DNA from: Candidatus Altimarinota bacterium
Lineage (GTDB): Bacteria; Patescibacteriota; Gracilibacteria; UBA4473
DNA: 22,744 nucleotides
Assembly (NCBI GenBank): GCA_020629095.1
Contig: JAHDDZ010000002.1
Location: forward strand, 1-22,744
Direction of reading: 5' to 3'
Positions 1-7,675 of the stretch are shown one piece after another. Under the pieces are notes generated by a model, which worked only from the letters and a program-made list of their open reading frames with translations, searched no databases and had not been told where the DNA came from. The position numbers and the translations under genes were made by a program. The number at the start of each line of letters is the position of its first letter. Positions within the stretch are counted from its first letter, which is position 1.

Positions 1-390
1 TTCTGTTTCATCTTTCACCCCCCCAGCATCAGATATTTCAACTCCAAAATGGTCAAATTGCCCTCCGCGAAAGCAGCTAATTGCTCCGCTTGATTCATTA
101 ATTTTACTTGGGTTGATGGCTCTTTTTGACGACCAGTCATTGCTTGAAACATCAGAAATATCAAAAAACGGACAGTGCCACAGGGTCTGGTTTGCGGCGC
201 TATCGCGGGCATTTCGAGTTAGCTCAAGGCACTGCTGGGTGAGATAAACCGCGGTGAGTCGATTTCGGTTGTCGGCAATCATCACCGTGCTGCTGCCCAC
301 CATGGTCACCGCAGCGCTGAGCGCACTCAGCAATAACGCCGTCGCAATGACAACCTCTATCAGTGTGATGCCGGGGACCATTTTTTTCAT
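1..390 (-). CDS. PilV/GspI-like type IV prepilin, C-terminus cut by window edge
   Basis: The reading frame is open from the ATG at 390 to the left edge (130 codons, no stop). It begins MKKMVPG followed by ITLIEV, a classic class III prepilin peptidase site (cleavage after Gly7, Glu at mature position 5), then a hydrophobic helix to about residue 33. Residues near 55-62 (CLELTRNARD) resemble the helix after the membrane segment in PilV-type minor pilins. The ATG overlaps the stop of the upstream prepilin gene (ATGA), so the two are probably translationally coupled. Expected role: minor pseudopilin of a type IV pilus or related fibre, processed at the inner face of the membrane. The prepilin class is secure; PilV versus another minor pilin is inference. 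Confidence 0.8.
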   Translation of the reverse strand, partial: MKKMVPGITLIEVVIATALLLSALSAAVTMVGSSTVMIADNRNRLTAVYLTQQCLELTRNARDSAANQTLWHCPFFDISDVSSNDWSSKRAINPSKINESSGAISCFRGGQFDHFGVEISDAGGVKDETE

Positions 391-956
391 TGCTCAGCTG
401 GGGTTTCATTTTCGTCTTCGTCCAAAACCGGTTCCACTAAACCAGTTAGCCCGTGAACCAGCAAAGATTCCTCCCCGCCCTCATTTTCGAGCTTTATAAT
501 AGCCTCATCTTCGGCTTCAAAAAAGACTTCGCAGCTGGGCATGGTGCCTGCCGGAGCAATGAAAACATCGCCATGTGGCGGTACATATCGCACATCGAAG
601 TCCCCCAAGAGGGTGACGCCGGGCGCTTCGGCCTCCATACGTTCGGTATCTACATTTTCGCATTCTGTTGGGTCGCAGCTAATTTCATCTGTCAGCGGGT
701 CGATGCCTTGTGGGCAGCTCCAAATCTGGATAAGCCCGCTCTCTGACCAACCTTGAACAATTCGCACATTGCGCGCAGACCGTGCGCCATTGCTGGCCTC
801 AGCTAGTCGTGCGCTGATGATCTCACCAGCCTGGTCTATTCGAGACCGGTTTAAATATCCCTGAAAAGTGGGCACCGTCATTGACCCAAATAGCCCAACA
901 ATGACCATAACAATGATTAGCTCAACCAGCGTGAAGCCGTGTTTTTTGGGGTACAT
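387..956 (-). CDS. GspH/FimT-type type IV prepilin
   Basis: 189 residues starting MYPKKHG then FTLVEL: prepilin peptidase cleaves after Gly7, methylation would be on Phe8, and Glu12 is the conserved Glu5 of mature pilin. A hydrophobic helix runs to about residue 30. The C-terminal part is a pseudopilin-like globular domain with four cysteines (two pairs possible), ending in an acidic tail. The layout and length fit GspH/FimT minor pseudopilins. It lies 8 bases after pilC on the same strand, and a perfect TATAAT at 969-964 sits 7 bases before the ATG, so it may also be transcribed alone as a leaderless mRNA. Major versus minor pilin cannot be decided from sequence. Confidence 0.85.
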   Translation of the reverse strand: MYPKKHGFTLVELIIVMVIVGLFGSMTVPTFQGYLNRSRIDQAGEIISARLAEASNGARSARNVRIVQGWSESGLIQIWSCPQGIDPLTDEISCDPTECENVDTERMEAEAPGVTLLGDFDVRYVPPHGDVFIAPAGTMPSCEVFFEAEDEAIIKLENEGGEESLLVHGLTGLVEPVLDEDENETPAEQ

Positions 957-963
957 TGTTTTT

Positions 964-969
964 ATTATA
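964..969 (-). promoter_or_regulatory. -10 box in front of the GspH/FimT-type prepilin gene
   Basis: Perfect TATAAT overlapping the pilC stop codon, 7 bases before the ATG at 956. It would give an essentially leaderless transcript for the pilin genes. No -35 hexamer is evident, so internal promoter activity is inferred from spacing alone. Confidence 0.45.
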
Positions 970-2146
970 CAGAACTAAAGAGACTCTGCAGCTGAAAAAT
1001 GGGGCTCAAAATGGCAAGTGCCATAAAGACCACGGCACCCCCAACAATAAGAATAATAACTGGCTCCAGTAATGTCGTGAGCCCTTTTAGCTGCGAATCA
1101 ACTTCTTTTTGATATTGCTCCGCAGTTTTTTTCAGCACTTTTGGCATGTCGCCTGTTTGCTCACCAATTTCCATCACCTCCCCAAGGATTTCATCAAAAA
1201 TCTTGTCACCTGAAAAGGCCGCGCTAATCGCCTCTCCATTTACTACTTTTTGCTTTACTCGAAAAATTCCTTGTGCGACAACCTTATTGGGCATCACCTC
1301 AGCAAGGATTTGTATTGCCTGATCAGCTGAAATGCCACTCTCTAGGAGTGTTGCAAGATTACTGCTTATACGCACCGTGTTGATGTTTTGAATGAGCTTT
1401 TTAATCAGCGGAATTCGCAAGATAAAGCCATCCCACTTCATCCGGCCAGCTGTAGTTTTGAGCCAATTTTGAAAGAGCATCCACCCCCCAACCAGCAAAA
1501 CAAAGATCAAAATCCATCCTCTGTTTTTGCCCAAAAAATCACTGAGGCCAATGAGGAATTTGGTCGCGCCTGGCAGCTCTGAACCAAACTGGGCGAAGAG
1601 CGTCTGGAACTGTGGAACCACCAAGGTGAGCACCACACCACCAGCAATGACAATTGCGCCCATCACCGTTGCCGGATATGTCAGCGCACCTTTTACACGA
1701 CTTTCGAGGTCAATGTTTTTTTGTATTTGGTCACTAATCGAGCTGAGTGTTTCTTCGATTTTTCCGGTCACCTCTCCACTATAAATCATCTTCACCTCGC
1801 TGTCGTTAAACACTTTTGGATATTTCGCCAGGGCGCGACTGAAACTCATCCCGCCCACTTTCATGTCGTGCACAACGGTCGAAATTACCCGTTTCATCCG
1901 TAGGTTTCGTGACCGATCAGCCAAAATTTCAAGGGCGCGGGTGAACTCAACGCCGCTGTTTACCAGCAGCTGCAGGCTATAGAAAAACAGCCCCTTTTCT
2001 TTTCCCTTCACCGGCGAATGGTCAATGAGCCAGTCATTTGCGCGCACAAAAACATTTTCGCGCCGACGGTCGGTCACCCCATAAATCACCTGTGTTGGCT
2101 TTTTAGTTTCTTTTGCTGTTCTTTTTATTGTATTAAAAAGTCCCAT
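965..2146 (-). CDS. pilC: Type IV pilus inner-membrane platform protein PilC (GspF family)
   Basis: 393 residues, close to the usual 400. Two T2SSF domains are visible: one near residues 50-175 containing SGVEFTRAL and SGEVTGKIEE, and a repeat near 260-385 containing ESGISADQAIQIL and IGEQTGDMPKVL. Hydrophobic segments lie near 160-190, 215-235 and 360-385, the family's usual three-helix topology. PilC is the membrane platform that couples the cytoplasmic assembly ATPase to pilin polymerisation. The ATG follows the pilO-like stop by 2 bases (TAG-AA-ATG), implying coupling. The N-terminal 45 residues are basic and unlike the usual PilC N-terminus. Confidence 0.95.
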   Translation of the reverse strand: MGLFNTIKRTAKETKKPTQVIYGVTDRRRENVFVRANDWLIDHSPVKGKEKGLFFYSLQLLVNSGVEFTRALEILADRSRNLRMKRVISTVVHDMKVGGMSFSRALAKYPKVFNDSEVKMIYSGEVTGKIEETLSSISDQIQKNIDLESRVKGALTYPATVMGAIVIAGGVVLTLVVPQFQTLFAQFGSELPGATKFLIGLSDFLGKNRGWILIFVLLVGGWMLFQNWLKTTAGRMKWDGFILRIPLIKKLIQNINTVRISSNLATLLESGISADQAIQILAEVMPNKVVAQGIFRVKQKVVNGEAISAAFSGDKIFDEILGEVMEIGEQTGDMPKVLKKTAEQYQKEVDSQLKGLTTLLEPVIILIVGGAVVFMALAILSPIFQLQSLFSSV

Positions 2147-2148
2147 TT

Positions 2149-2658
2149 CTATGATCGATTAGAATAAGCAGAAACGGTCATGTTCACTGTCGCACGATTA
2201 CTAGTTTCTACACTGCTTCGCTTTACATTGATAGTCTCAACAGCCATAAATCGGCGGCCATTTTCAAGCCCCGAAAGGAAATCTTTGAGTGTATTTATGT
2301 TCCCCTCGGCAACCAAACTGATGGTCAGCACGTCAGCTTTCAGCTCGCTATCTTCTCGTTCGTTAAAGCTCATTTGGGTTACCACAAATCCATTTGTTTG
2401 TGCAGCAGAATCAATCGCCCGAATCACGTCCGACTGCTCTTTGTTTCGGGGCACTTTGTCGAGCACCTCGTCTGGGCTTTCTTCGCTTACTTTTTCGGCT
2501 TCTTTCAGGTCGTTTAGCTTTTGTCTTGCTAGGTCAAGCTGTGTTGTGTTTGCAGAGATTTCCCCCTCCAAAACAGCAATATCCTCTCGCCAGGGCATTC
2601 CAACAAAGGCGCCTAGCAGCACTGCCATTAGTATAAAAACAATTTTCCACGTACTCAT
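2149..2658 (-). CDS. pilO: PilO-like pilus alignment protein
   Basis: 169 residues: a short cytoplasmic start, a membrane helix near 6-22, a coiled coil near 27-65 rich in Glu, Lys and Leu, then a small alpha/beta domain (about 75-165). This is the PilO/GspM architecture: a bitopic protein whose domain outside the membrane pairs with PilN to link pilus subcomplexes. Its ATG shares one base with the stop of the pilN-like gene (TAATG), and it precedes pilC. Identification rests on architecture and position, because these proteins diverge strongly in sequence. Confidence 0.65.
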   Translation of the reverse strand: MSTWKIVFILMAVLLGAFVGMPWREDIAVLEGEISANTTQLDLARQKLNDLKEAEKVSEESPDEVLDKVPRNKEQSDVIRAIDSAAQTNGFVVTQMSFNEREDSELKADVLTISLVAEGNINTLKDFLSGLENGRRFMAVETINVKRSSVETSNRATVNMTVSAYSNRS

Positions 2659-3242
2659 TATTGGTTTGTTAGGTAATGAAAGACCAGCTGAAACTGCACT
2701 TCATTTGCTTCAGCAGTATCGGCTTTTGTTCGGGTTGTGCGGCTCAGGCTGCCGCTTTGTCGATTTTCAATGATTGACTCTGCAAAAATTCCTCCTAGTA
2801 GGGAATCTTCTTGAATAGTATCAACCAGGCTTGCCACATCCGTATAATTTGGCGCACGACCAGTAATGAAAACCTGCTTACTTCGGTTTGTGCTATATCC
2901 TGTAAATCGCGTATTTCCGCTTTCCAGGTCCAGTAATCGATCTACTAATTTCGACCAAGTTACACTGCCTGGCTCTACTTTTCGGAGGATAGTTGCAGCA
3001 GCCAGCTGGTCTGATATATTTTCATTTTGTTGAATGCTCCGCATGCTTTCCTGCACATTCTCTATCGCCTGTTTCGCATCTGTCAGTTCGCCACCCAGCT
3101 TGGCTTTCTGCGTCCAGAGTAGGGCACACCACACCACAGCCGCAGCTAGTAATATAAAGGCAACAAGCCCCACAAGGCCAAATCGACTTTGTTTTTCAGT
3201 TGCAAATAATTCTTCGTTTCCGGTTGGGATTGTTTCTTCCAT
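2658..3242 (-). CDS. pilN: PilN-like pilus alignment protein
   Basis: 194 residues from the chosen ATG. The N-terminus is short and acidic, followed by a membrane helix near 22-44, a coiled-coil stretch near 50-85 and a globular domain. This is PilN-like, and pilN normally precedes pilO as here. The frame extends in-frame to an ATG at 3245 and a TTG at 3272, but a perfect TATAAT at 3254-3249 lies inside that extension. Transcription would start about 7 bases later, at the second ATG (3242), so that is the preferred start. No actin-like pilM precedes it, which is unusual because pilM-pilN-pilO normally travel together. The other minor possibility is a GspL-type fragment. Confidence 0.6.
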   Translation of the reverse strand: MEETIPTGNEELFATEKQSRFGLVGLVAFILLAAAVVWCALLWTQKAKLGGELTDAKQAIENVQESMRSIQQNENISDQLAAATILRKVEPGSVTWSKLVDRLLDLESGNTRFTGYSTNRSKQVFITGRAPNYTDVASLVDTIQEDSLLGGIFAESIIENRQSGSLSRTTRTKADTAEANEVQFQLVFHYLTNQ

Positions 3243-3248
3243 CATTTC

Positions 3249-3254
3249 ATTATA
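3249..3254 (-). promoter_or_regulatory. -10 box of the pilus operon
   Basis: Perfect TATAAT preceded by GGG, followed after 6 bases by the preferred ATG of the pilN-like gene. No convincing -35 hexamer lies 16-18 bases upstream. The predicted transcript starts at or next to the start codon. Confidence 0.6.
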
Positions 3255-3265
3255 CCCGAAATAGC

Positions 3266-3294
3266 TCGACAAGTATACTCAATTTTTGTATCTT
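3266..3294 (+). promoter_or_regulatory. Promoter for the 196-residue hypothetical gene
   Basis: TCGACA, 17-base spacer, TATCTT, with the ATG at 3303 eight bases further on. It overlaps the divergent pilN-like control region, so the two directions share about 58 bases of DNA. Confidence 0.5.
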
Positions 3295-3302
3295 TGCCGC
3301 AT

Positions 3303-3893
3303 ATGCATACTTTTTCAACTGAGGACTTGGGCGCGGCAGCTTTGGCACGGGCAATTCTTCGATCAAATCCAAGTGCTTCCCTTTGTTTGCAAGTCGGAGG
3401 AGAAGCTGATAACAAGCTTCTTTCTCGCTTGTGGAGCGCAGCAATCAAAGCCTTTCCAGAGGCTGCGGTGCTTATAAATCAGCACAGCAAAGATGCATTG
3501 AATTGGGCAAAAAGGGAAAAAAGGGAGATTTTTTCTTCAGTTCTGCTAAAGGATTTTGCACAAGAGGGACTGGCCAATTCGGTTGAATTTCGGCGTTTGG
3601 CACGTAAGTTTTTACGTCCAGTGAAGCATGCAAACAAAAGAGAATTGATAGTTATAGAGACGGTCTTGTGCGATAAATCAGCTCTAAAAGTCTTGAGGCA
3701 TATTGCCGGTAGCCAGCTGCAGATTATACCTGCAACGACGTTTCTGGATATAAATGACCTAGAGATTGATATAGACGGCGGTCAACAGCTTTTGGTGAAA
3801 ACAAAATATGACCCGAAGTGGACGCAAAGAAGAGTGCAAGAAATGACTGGTTTTATGCCCAAAATGGAAAATGTGATGGCTTTACAATCATAG
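3303..3893 (+). CDS. Hypothetical protein, 196 residues
   Basis: I do not recognise this protein. It is soluble by composition, with no signal peptide or membrane helix. The N-terminal half looks helical and carries a lysine-rich stretch (residues 67-75, WAKREKREI) and a basic patch near 105-115 (RKFLRPVKHANKR). The C-terminal third looks like alternating strands, ending in a basic segment with WTQRRVQEM. The overall shape (helical N-terminal domain, short alpha/beta C-terminal domain) faintly recalls ATP synthase delta subunits, but the conserved delta motifs are not seen, so I do not assign it. A TTG at 3294 is an alternative start; the ATG at 3303 is preferred from promoter spacing. It stands alone between divergent pilus genes and ppdK. 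Confidence 0.75.
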   Translation: MHTFSTEDLGAAALARAILRSNPSASLCLQVGGEADNKLLSRLWSAAIKAFPEAAVLINQHSKDALNWAKREKREIFSSVLLKDFAQEGLANSVEFRRLARKFLRPVKHANKRELIVIETVLCDKSALKVLRHIAGSQLQIIPATTFLDINDLEIDIDGGQQLLVKTKYDPKWTQRRVQEMTGFMPKMENVMALQS

Positions 3894-3908
3894 TTTTTGG
3901 GCTATAAA
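3881..3908 (+). promoter_or_regulatory. Possible ppdK promoter
   Basis: TTTACA, 16-base spacer, TATAAA, giving a predicted leader of about 16 bases with no Shine-Dalgarno. A CATAAT at 3914-3919 is an alternative -10 nearer the start. Confidence 0.4.
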
Positions 3909-3930
3909 TATAGCATAATCTTCTTATTTT

Positions 3931-6582
3931 ATGCAGTCATTTTATTTTTTTGGAAACGGTCAAGCAGACGGCAGCGCAGCAGATAAAAATATTCTAGGTG
4001 GAAAAGGGGCAAACCTCGCAGAAATGAGCCGAATTGGGTTGCCAGTTCCAGCTGGTTTTACAATCCCTACATCGGCCTGTATGGAGTATTATAGAAATAA
4101 TGAGCATATGCCGCAAGCGGTTGAAACGGGTCTAGCAGAAGCTGTGTCGCAAATAGAGCAAATGACAGGAAAGCAGTTTGGGGGGGCGCAAAATCCACTT
4201 CTTTTGAGTGTGCGGTCTGGCGCGGCGGTGAGCATGCCGGGGATGATGGACACGATTTTAAATCTAGGGCTGAATGACAAAACAGTCGAGGCGTTGGCGC
4301 ACAAATCGGGCAGTGCTCGATTTGCATATGACAGCTATCGTCGGTTCATCCAGATGTATGCGAATGTAGTTTTGGGGCTCAATATGAGCGCTTTTGAGCA
4401 CGAGCTGGAAGTGATAAAAGAGGCGAACAATTTGGCATCAGACACTGATCTGACAGCAGAGCAGCTGATGTTAGTTGTAGAGCGGTATAAAGCAAAATTG
4501 CTCGAGCTGGGCGGGGTTTTTCCGCAGGACCCAATTGCCCAATTACGGGCGGCAATCGATGCAGTTTTTGGAAGCTGGATGAATGACCGAGCCGTAACGT
4601 ATAGAAGAATCCAGCACCTGAGTGATGCTATGGGAACGGCTGTGACAGTGCAGGCGATGGTCTTTGGGAATATGGGCGAAACATCTGGTACGGGCGTGGC
4701 GTTTACGCGAAACCCGTCAACGGGTGAAAATGTTTTCTTTGGAGAGTTTTTGCTTAACGCCCAGGGCGAAGACGTGGTTGCAGGCATCCGTACTCCGCAG
4801 CCACTGACCCAAACGGAGGATAGTTTGGAGCGGTTAATGCCATCAGTTTTTGCGCAGCTAAACCAGTTGCAGCAGCAGCTAGAGGGGCACTATGGGGATA
4901 TGCAGGATATTGAATTTACCATCGAAGAGGGCGAGCTGTATTTGCTGCAAACCCGCACCGGAAAGCGCACGGCAGCCGCCATGGTGCGCATTGGGGTCGA
5001 TATGGTGCAGGAGGGAATCATAAGTACAAAAGAGTGCATTGGCCGCATGGACGCCGAGAAGCTGGATGAGTTGATGCACCCGACTATTCCAGCGAGTGTG
5101 GCCTATGTGCCAATCGGGAGGGGCCTGCCAGCAAGCCCTGGTGTTGCCTGTGGGCAAGTAGTTTTTGATGCTGACACGGCTGAGGAAATGGCTACGATTG
5201 GTCACCCAGTCATCTTGGTTCGGGTCGAGACCAGCCCAGAAGATATCAATGGAATGCACTCAGCTGAGGGGGTTTTGACCGCGAGGGGCGGTATGACCAG
5301 CCATGCGGCCGTTGTGGCTCGTGGCATGGGAAAATGTTGCGTTTCGGGGTGTCCAGATTTATTGGTGGATTATGCCGAGCAAGAAATGACGCTGCAGCAG
5401 CCAGATGGAGCCCGAAAAGTGATACGAAAAGGAGATTGGTTGACGCTCAGTGGGTCAACGGGCGAGGTGATCGAGGGACGAGTAGAAACAGCGCCACCGA
5501 GCATCGACGATGCATTTTTGCAGGTCCTGACCTGGGCGGATGAAATCCGAACCCTAAAAGTGCGAACCAACGCAGACACCGCAGAAAGCGCGAAAAGAGC
5601 TCGTGAGTTTGGAGCTGAGGGAATTGGACTCTGCCGCACAGAGCATATGTTTTTTGACGAAATGCGAATCCGGCATATGCGGTCGATGATCTTGGCCGAG
5701 ACAAAGGACGAACGTGTGCAGGCGCTTGAGAAGCTGCTGCCATATCAGCAATCTGACTTTGAAGGGATTTTTACTGCTATGGATGGATTACCAGTTACAG
5801 TGAGGCTTCTTGACCCGCCATTGCACGAGTTTTTGCCGGAGTCAGAAGCGGAAATAAAACTCATTGCAGAGGAGTTGGGCGTGAGTGTGGGGAAGATAAA
5901 AGATAGAATTCATGCGCTGGACGAGCAAAACCCGATGCTCGGAATGCGTGGTTGTCGGCTTGGAAACACCATGCCAGAACTGACAGAAATGCAGGTGCGT
6001 GCGCTTATGCAGGGGGCAATTATCTGCGCCAAGAAAGGCATTTCTGTGCTGCCAGAGATCATGGTTCCGCTAGTTGGTCATGTCAAAGAACTGCAAGCCC
6101 AAAAGGAGCTGATTACGCAGGTTGCGAATTCAGTCATGGAGGAGCAGGGGCACTCAATTTCGTATATAATTGGGACGATGATCGAGCTGCCGCGGGCATG
6201 CATGATAGCCGACGAGATTGCCGAGTACGCCGATTTTTTCAGCTTCGGAACGAACGACTTAACCCAGACCACGCTTGGGTTTAGTCGCGACGACAGTGGA
6301 AAGTTTTTAGATGAATACATCAAAACCGGTATTTTAGAATATGACCCATTCATTCGGCTTGACATAAAGGGCGTTGGCGGGTTGATGAAAATGGCAATAG
6401 AAAAAGGAAAACAGACAAACAGCCGCATCAAAACGGGTATCTGTGGCGAGCACGGAGGCGATCCTGCCTCTATCATTTTTTGCCAAAAGGCCGGTCTTGA
6501 CTACGTCAGCCCCAGCCCATATCGGGTTCCGGTGGCACGGGTCGCAGCGGCGAAGGCGGAACTTGACAATCCCTCTACATGA
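3931..6582 (+). CDS. ppdK: Pyruvate, phosphate dikinase
   Basis: 883 residues, the usual family length. It interconverts pyruvate, ATP and phosphate with phosphoenolpyruvate, AMP and pyrophosphate (EC 2.7.9.1) in the cytosol, either as a reversible glycolytic step replacing pyruvate kinase or towards gluconeogenesis. Domains: N-terminal ATP-grasp nucleotide-binding part (LGGKGANLAEM at 22-32), central phosphohistidine domain with GGMTSHAAVVARG (catalytic His458), and a C-terminal PEP-binding TIM barrel with LPEIMVPL, SFGTNDLTQ and GICGEHGG (catalytic Cys838). All key residues are present, so it should be active. No ribosome-binding site precedes the ATG. The last bases overlap the next gene by ATGA. 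Confidence 0.98.
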   Translation: MQSFYFFGNGQADGSAADKNILGGKGANLAEMSRIGLPVPAGFTIPTSACMEYYRNNEHMPQAVETGLAEAVSQIEQMTGKQFGGAQNPLLLSVRSGAAVSMPGMMDTILNLGLNDKTVEALAHKSGSARFAYDSYRRFIQMYANVVLGLNMSAFEHELEVIKEANNLASDTDLTAEQLMLVVERYKAKLLELGGVFPQDPIAQLRAAIDAVFGSWMNDRAVTYRRIQHLSDAMGTAVTVQAMVFGNMGETSGTGVAFTRNPSTGENVFFGEFLLNAQGEDVVAGIRTPQPLTQTEDSLERLMPSVFAQLNQLQQQLEGHYGDMQDIEFTIEEGELYLLQTRTGKRTAAAMVRIGVDMVQEGIISTKECIGRMDAEKLDELMHPTIPASVAYVPIGRGLPASPGVACGQVVFDADTAEEMATIGHPVILVRVETSPEDINGMHSAEGVLTARGGMTSHAAVVARGMGKCCVSGCPDLLVDYAEQEMTLQQPDGARKVIRKGDWLTLSGSTGEVIEGRVETAPPSIDDAFLQVLTWADEIRTLKVRTNADTAESAKRAREFGAEGIGLCRTEHMFFDEMRIRHMRSMILAETKDERVQALEKLLPYQQSDFEGIFTAMDGLPVTVRLLDPPLHEFLPESEAEIKLIAEELGVSVGKIKDRIHALDEQNPMLGMRGCRLGNTMPELTEMQVRALMQGAIICAKKGISVLPEIMVPLVGHVKELQAQKELITQVANSVMEEQGHSISYIIGTMIELPRACMIADEIAEYADFFSFGTNDLTQTTLGFSRDDSGKFLDEYIKTGILEYDPFIRLDIKGVGGLMKMAIEKGKQTNSRIKTGICGEHGGDPASIIFCQKAGLDYVSPSPYRVPVARVAAAKAELDNPST

Positions 6583-6974
6583 AATATTTTCGACAAGGCG
6601 TTCTCATTCGAAACATTGCCCTAGTGGTAATCACAGCGCTGCTCTATCCGAGCATCCAGCAGGAACTGGTAGCTGTTCCAGCTGACACGCTGCAGACGCT
6701 TTTGTTGTTTGTTGGCCTTATCATTGTGGTGCCTCTTTTTGGCTGGTATGAGTTTTCCTATAGAGATTTTAAGCTGCAAAGTGCGCGGCACACGTGGCTG
6801 AGCCATTTGTTTATTTTCCCGCTTGGGCTTGCTGTTTTACTTCTTCTGAGTATGATTGATATCCTCTTTGTGCTGCTGGTGGGGGACATCTTTTTGTTTC
6901 GACTAGTTTTGCTACTCATTGCTTTCAGCACGCTTGTGTATGATATTTGGGATAGCCTTAAAATCCTCAAATGA
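6579..6974 (+). CDS. Small polytopic membrane protein of unknown function
   Basis: 131 residues, about half hydrophobic. Likely membrane helices lie near 10-26, 40-58, 78-97 and 101-122, with basic ends (MKYFRQG, SLKILK). No recognisable family motif or catalytic residue is visible. The ATG overlaps the ppdK stop (ATGA) and its own stop overlaps the ung start (ATGA), so all three are probably made from one mRNA by coupled translation. Position gives no clear functional clue: its neighbours are a metabolic enzyme and a DNA-repair enzyme. The overlaps at both ends support it being a real gene. Confidence 0.8.
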   Translation: MKYFRQGVLIRNIALVVITALLYPSIQQELVAVPADTLQTLLLFVGLIIVVPLFGWYEFSYRDFKLQSARHTWLSHLFIFPLGLAVLLLLSMIDILFVLLVGDIFLFRLVLLLIAFSTLVYDIWDSLKILK

Positions 6975-7651
6975 GTCATCTGCCAGTAAACTGGCGCTCG
7001 TTACTCAGCAGCAAAAACGCATTGTGTCACCTAGAAAATGCAGAAAAAAAGGTCGCTGCAGAACGAAAAAGAGTAGTTGTTTTTCCGTCAAAAAAACAAG
7101 TTTTAAAGGCATTTCATTTGTGTCCATTTCACGCACTGCAGGTGGTCATCTTGGGGCAAGACCCATACCACAAAAAAGGACAAGCGCACGGGCTTTCTTT
7201 TAGTGTGCCAGAGGGCATATCGTCACCACCCAGTTTGAGAAATATCCAAAAGGAGTTAGCACGGGAATATGGCAAAGTACCTCGATACACAAACCTGTCT
7301 GGAGTTGCGGCGCAGGGCGTCTTGTGGCTCAATGCCACACTGACGGTGCAAGAGGGAATAGCTGCCAGTCATCAGGCTTTGGGGTGGGAGCTGTTTACAG
7401 ACAGTGTTATTTCTGCCATAAGCCAGCAAAAAAAGGGAATTGTTTTTTGCCTTTGGGGAAAGATTGCGCAGTCCAAAAAGAAGCTGATTGATGCAAGCCG
7501 GCACCTGGTTTTAGAGGCACCACACCCAAGTCCACTTTCGGCCTATCGGGGCTTTTTGGGTTGTGGGCATTTTCAGCAATGTAATGAGTGGATAGTAAAA
7601 AACGGCGGTAGCCCAGTCGACTGGTTCGCACCGCCTTTTGGTTGCATCTGA
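6971..7651 (+). CDS. ung: Uracil-DNA glycosylase, family 1
   Basis: 226 residues, typical family length. It removes uracil from DNA by cleaving the N-glycosidic bond (EC 3.2.2.27), starting base excision repair. The water-activating motif GQDPYH is present with catalytic Asp64 (the same number as in E. coli). The uracil-pocket motif GVLWLNATLTV and the DNA-intercalation loop HPSPLSA with His185 follow. The N-terminus is basic and slightly degenerate, but the active site is complete. It is coupled by ATGA to the preceding membrane-protein gene and ends in TGA, evidence that UGA is a stop here. Confidence 0.98.
   Translation: MSHLPVNWRSLLSSKNALCHLENAEKKVAAERKRVVVFPSKKQVLKAFHLCPFHALQVVILGQDPYHKKGQAHGLSFSVPEGISSPPSLRNIQKELAREYGKVPRYTNLSGVAAQGVLWLNATLTVQEGIAASHQALGWELFTDSVISAISQQKKGIVFCLWGKIAQSKKKLIDASRHLVLEAPHPSPLSAYRGFLGCGHFQQCNEWIVKNGGSPVDWFAPPFGCI
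7604..7639 (+). terminator. Possible terminator inside the 3' end of ung
   Basis: GGCGGT (7604-7609) pairs with ACCGCC (7630-7635), enclosing a second stem CCAG-TCGA-CTGG, followed by TTTT. It lies within the last codons of ung and just before the tatD promoter. The U-tract is short, so this is tentative. Confidence 0.35.
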
Positions 7652-7669
7652 TGCCGGAACCATTATGGT
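7642..7669 (+). promoter_or_regulatory. Promoter of tatD operon
   Basis: TTGCAT, 16-base spacer, TATGGT, with the tatD ATG exactly 6 bases after the -10 box. It overlaps the 3' end of ung. Predicted transcript is leaderless. Confidence 0.5.
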
Positions 7670-7675
7670 AGCACC

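Noticed and set aside
15..212. 65-codon minus-strand frame within the PilV-like gene
   Set aside because: It is out of frame with the prepilin, which has a signal peptide and stays open to the window edge.
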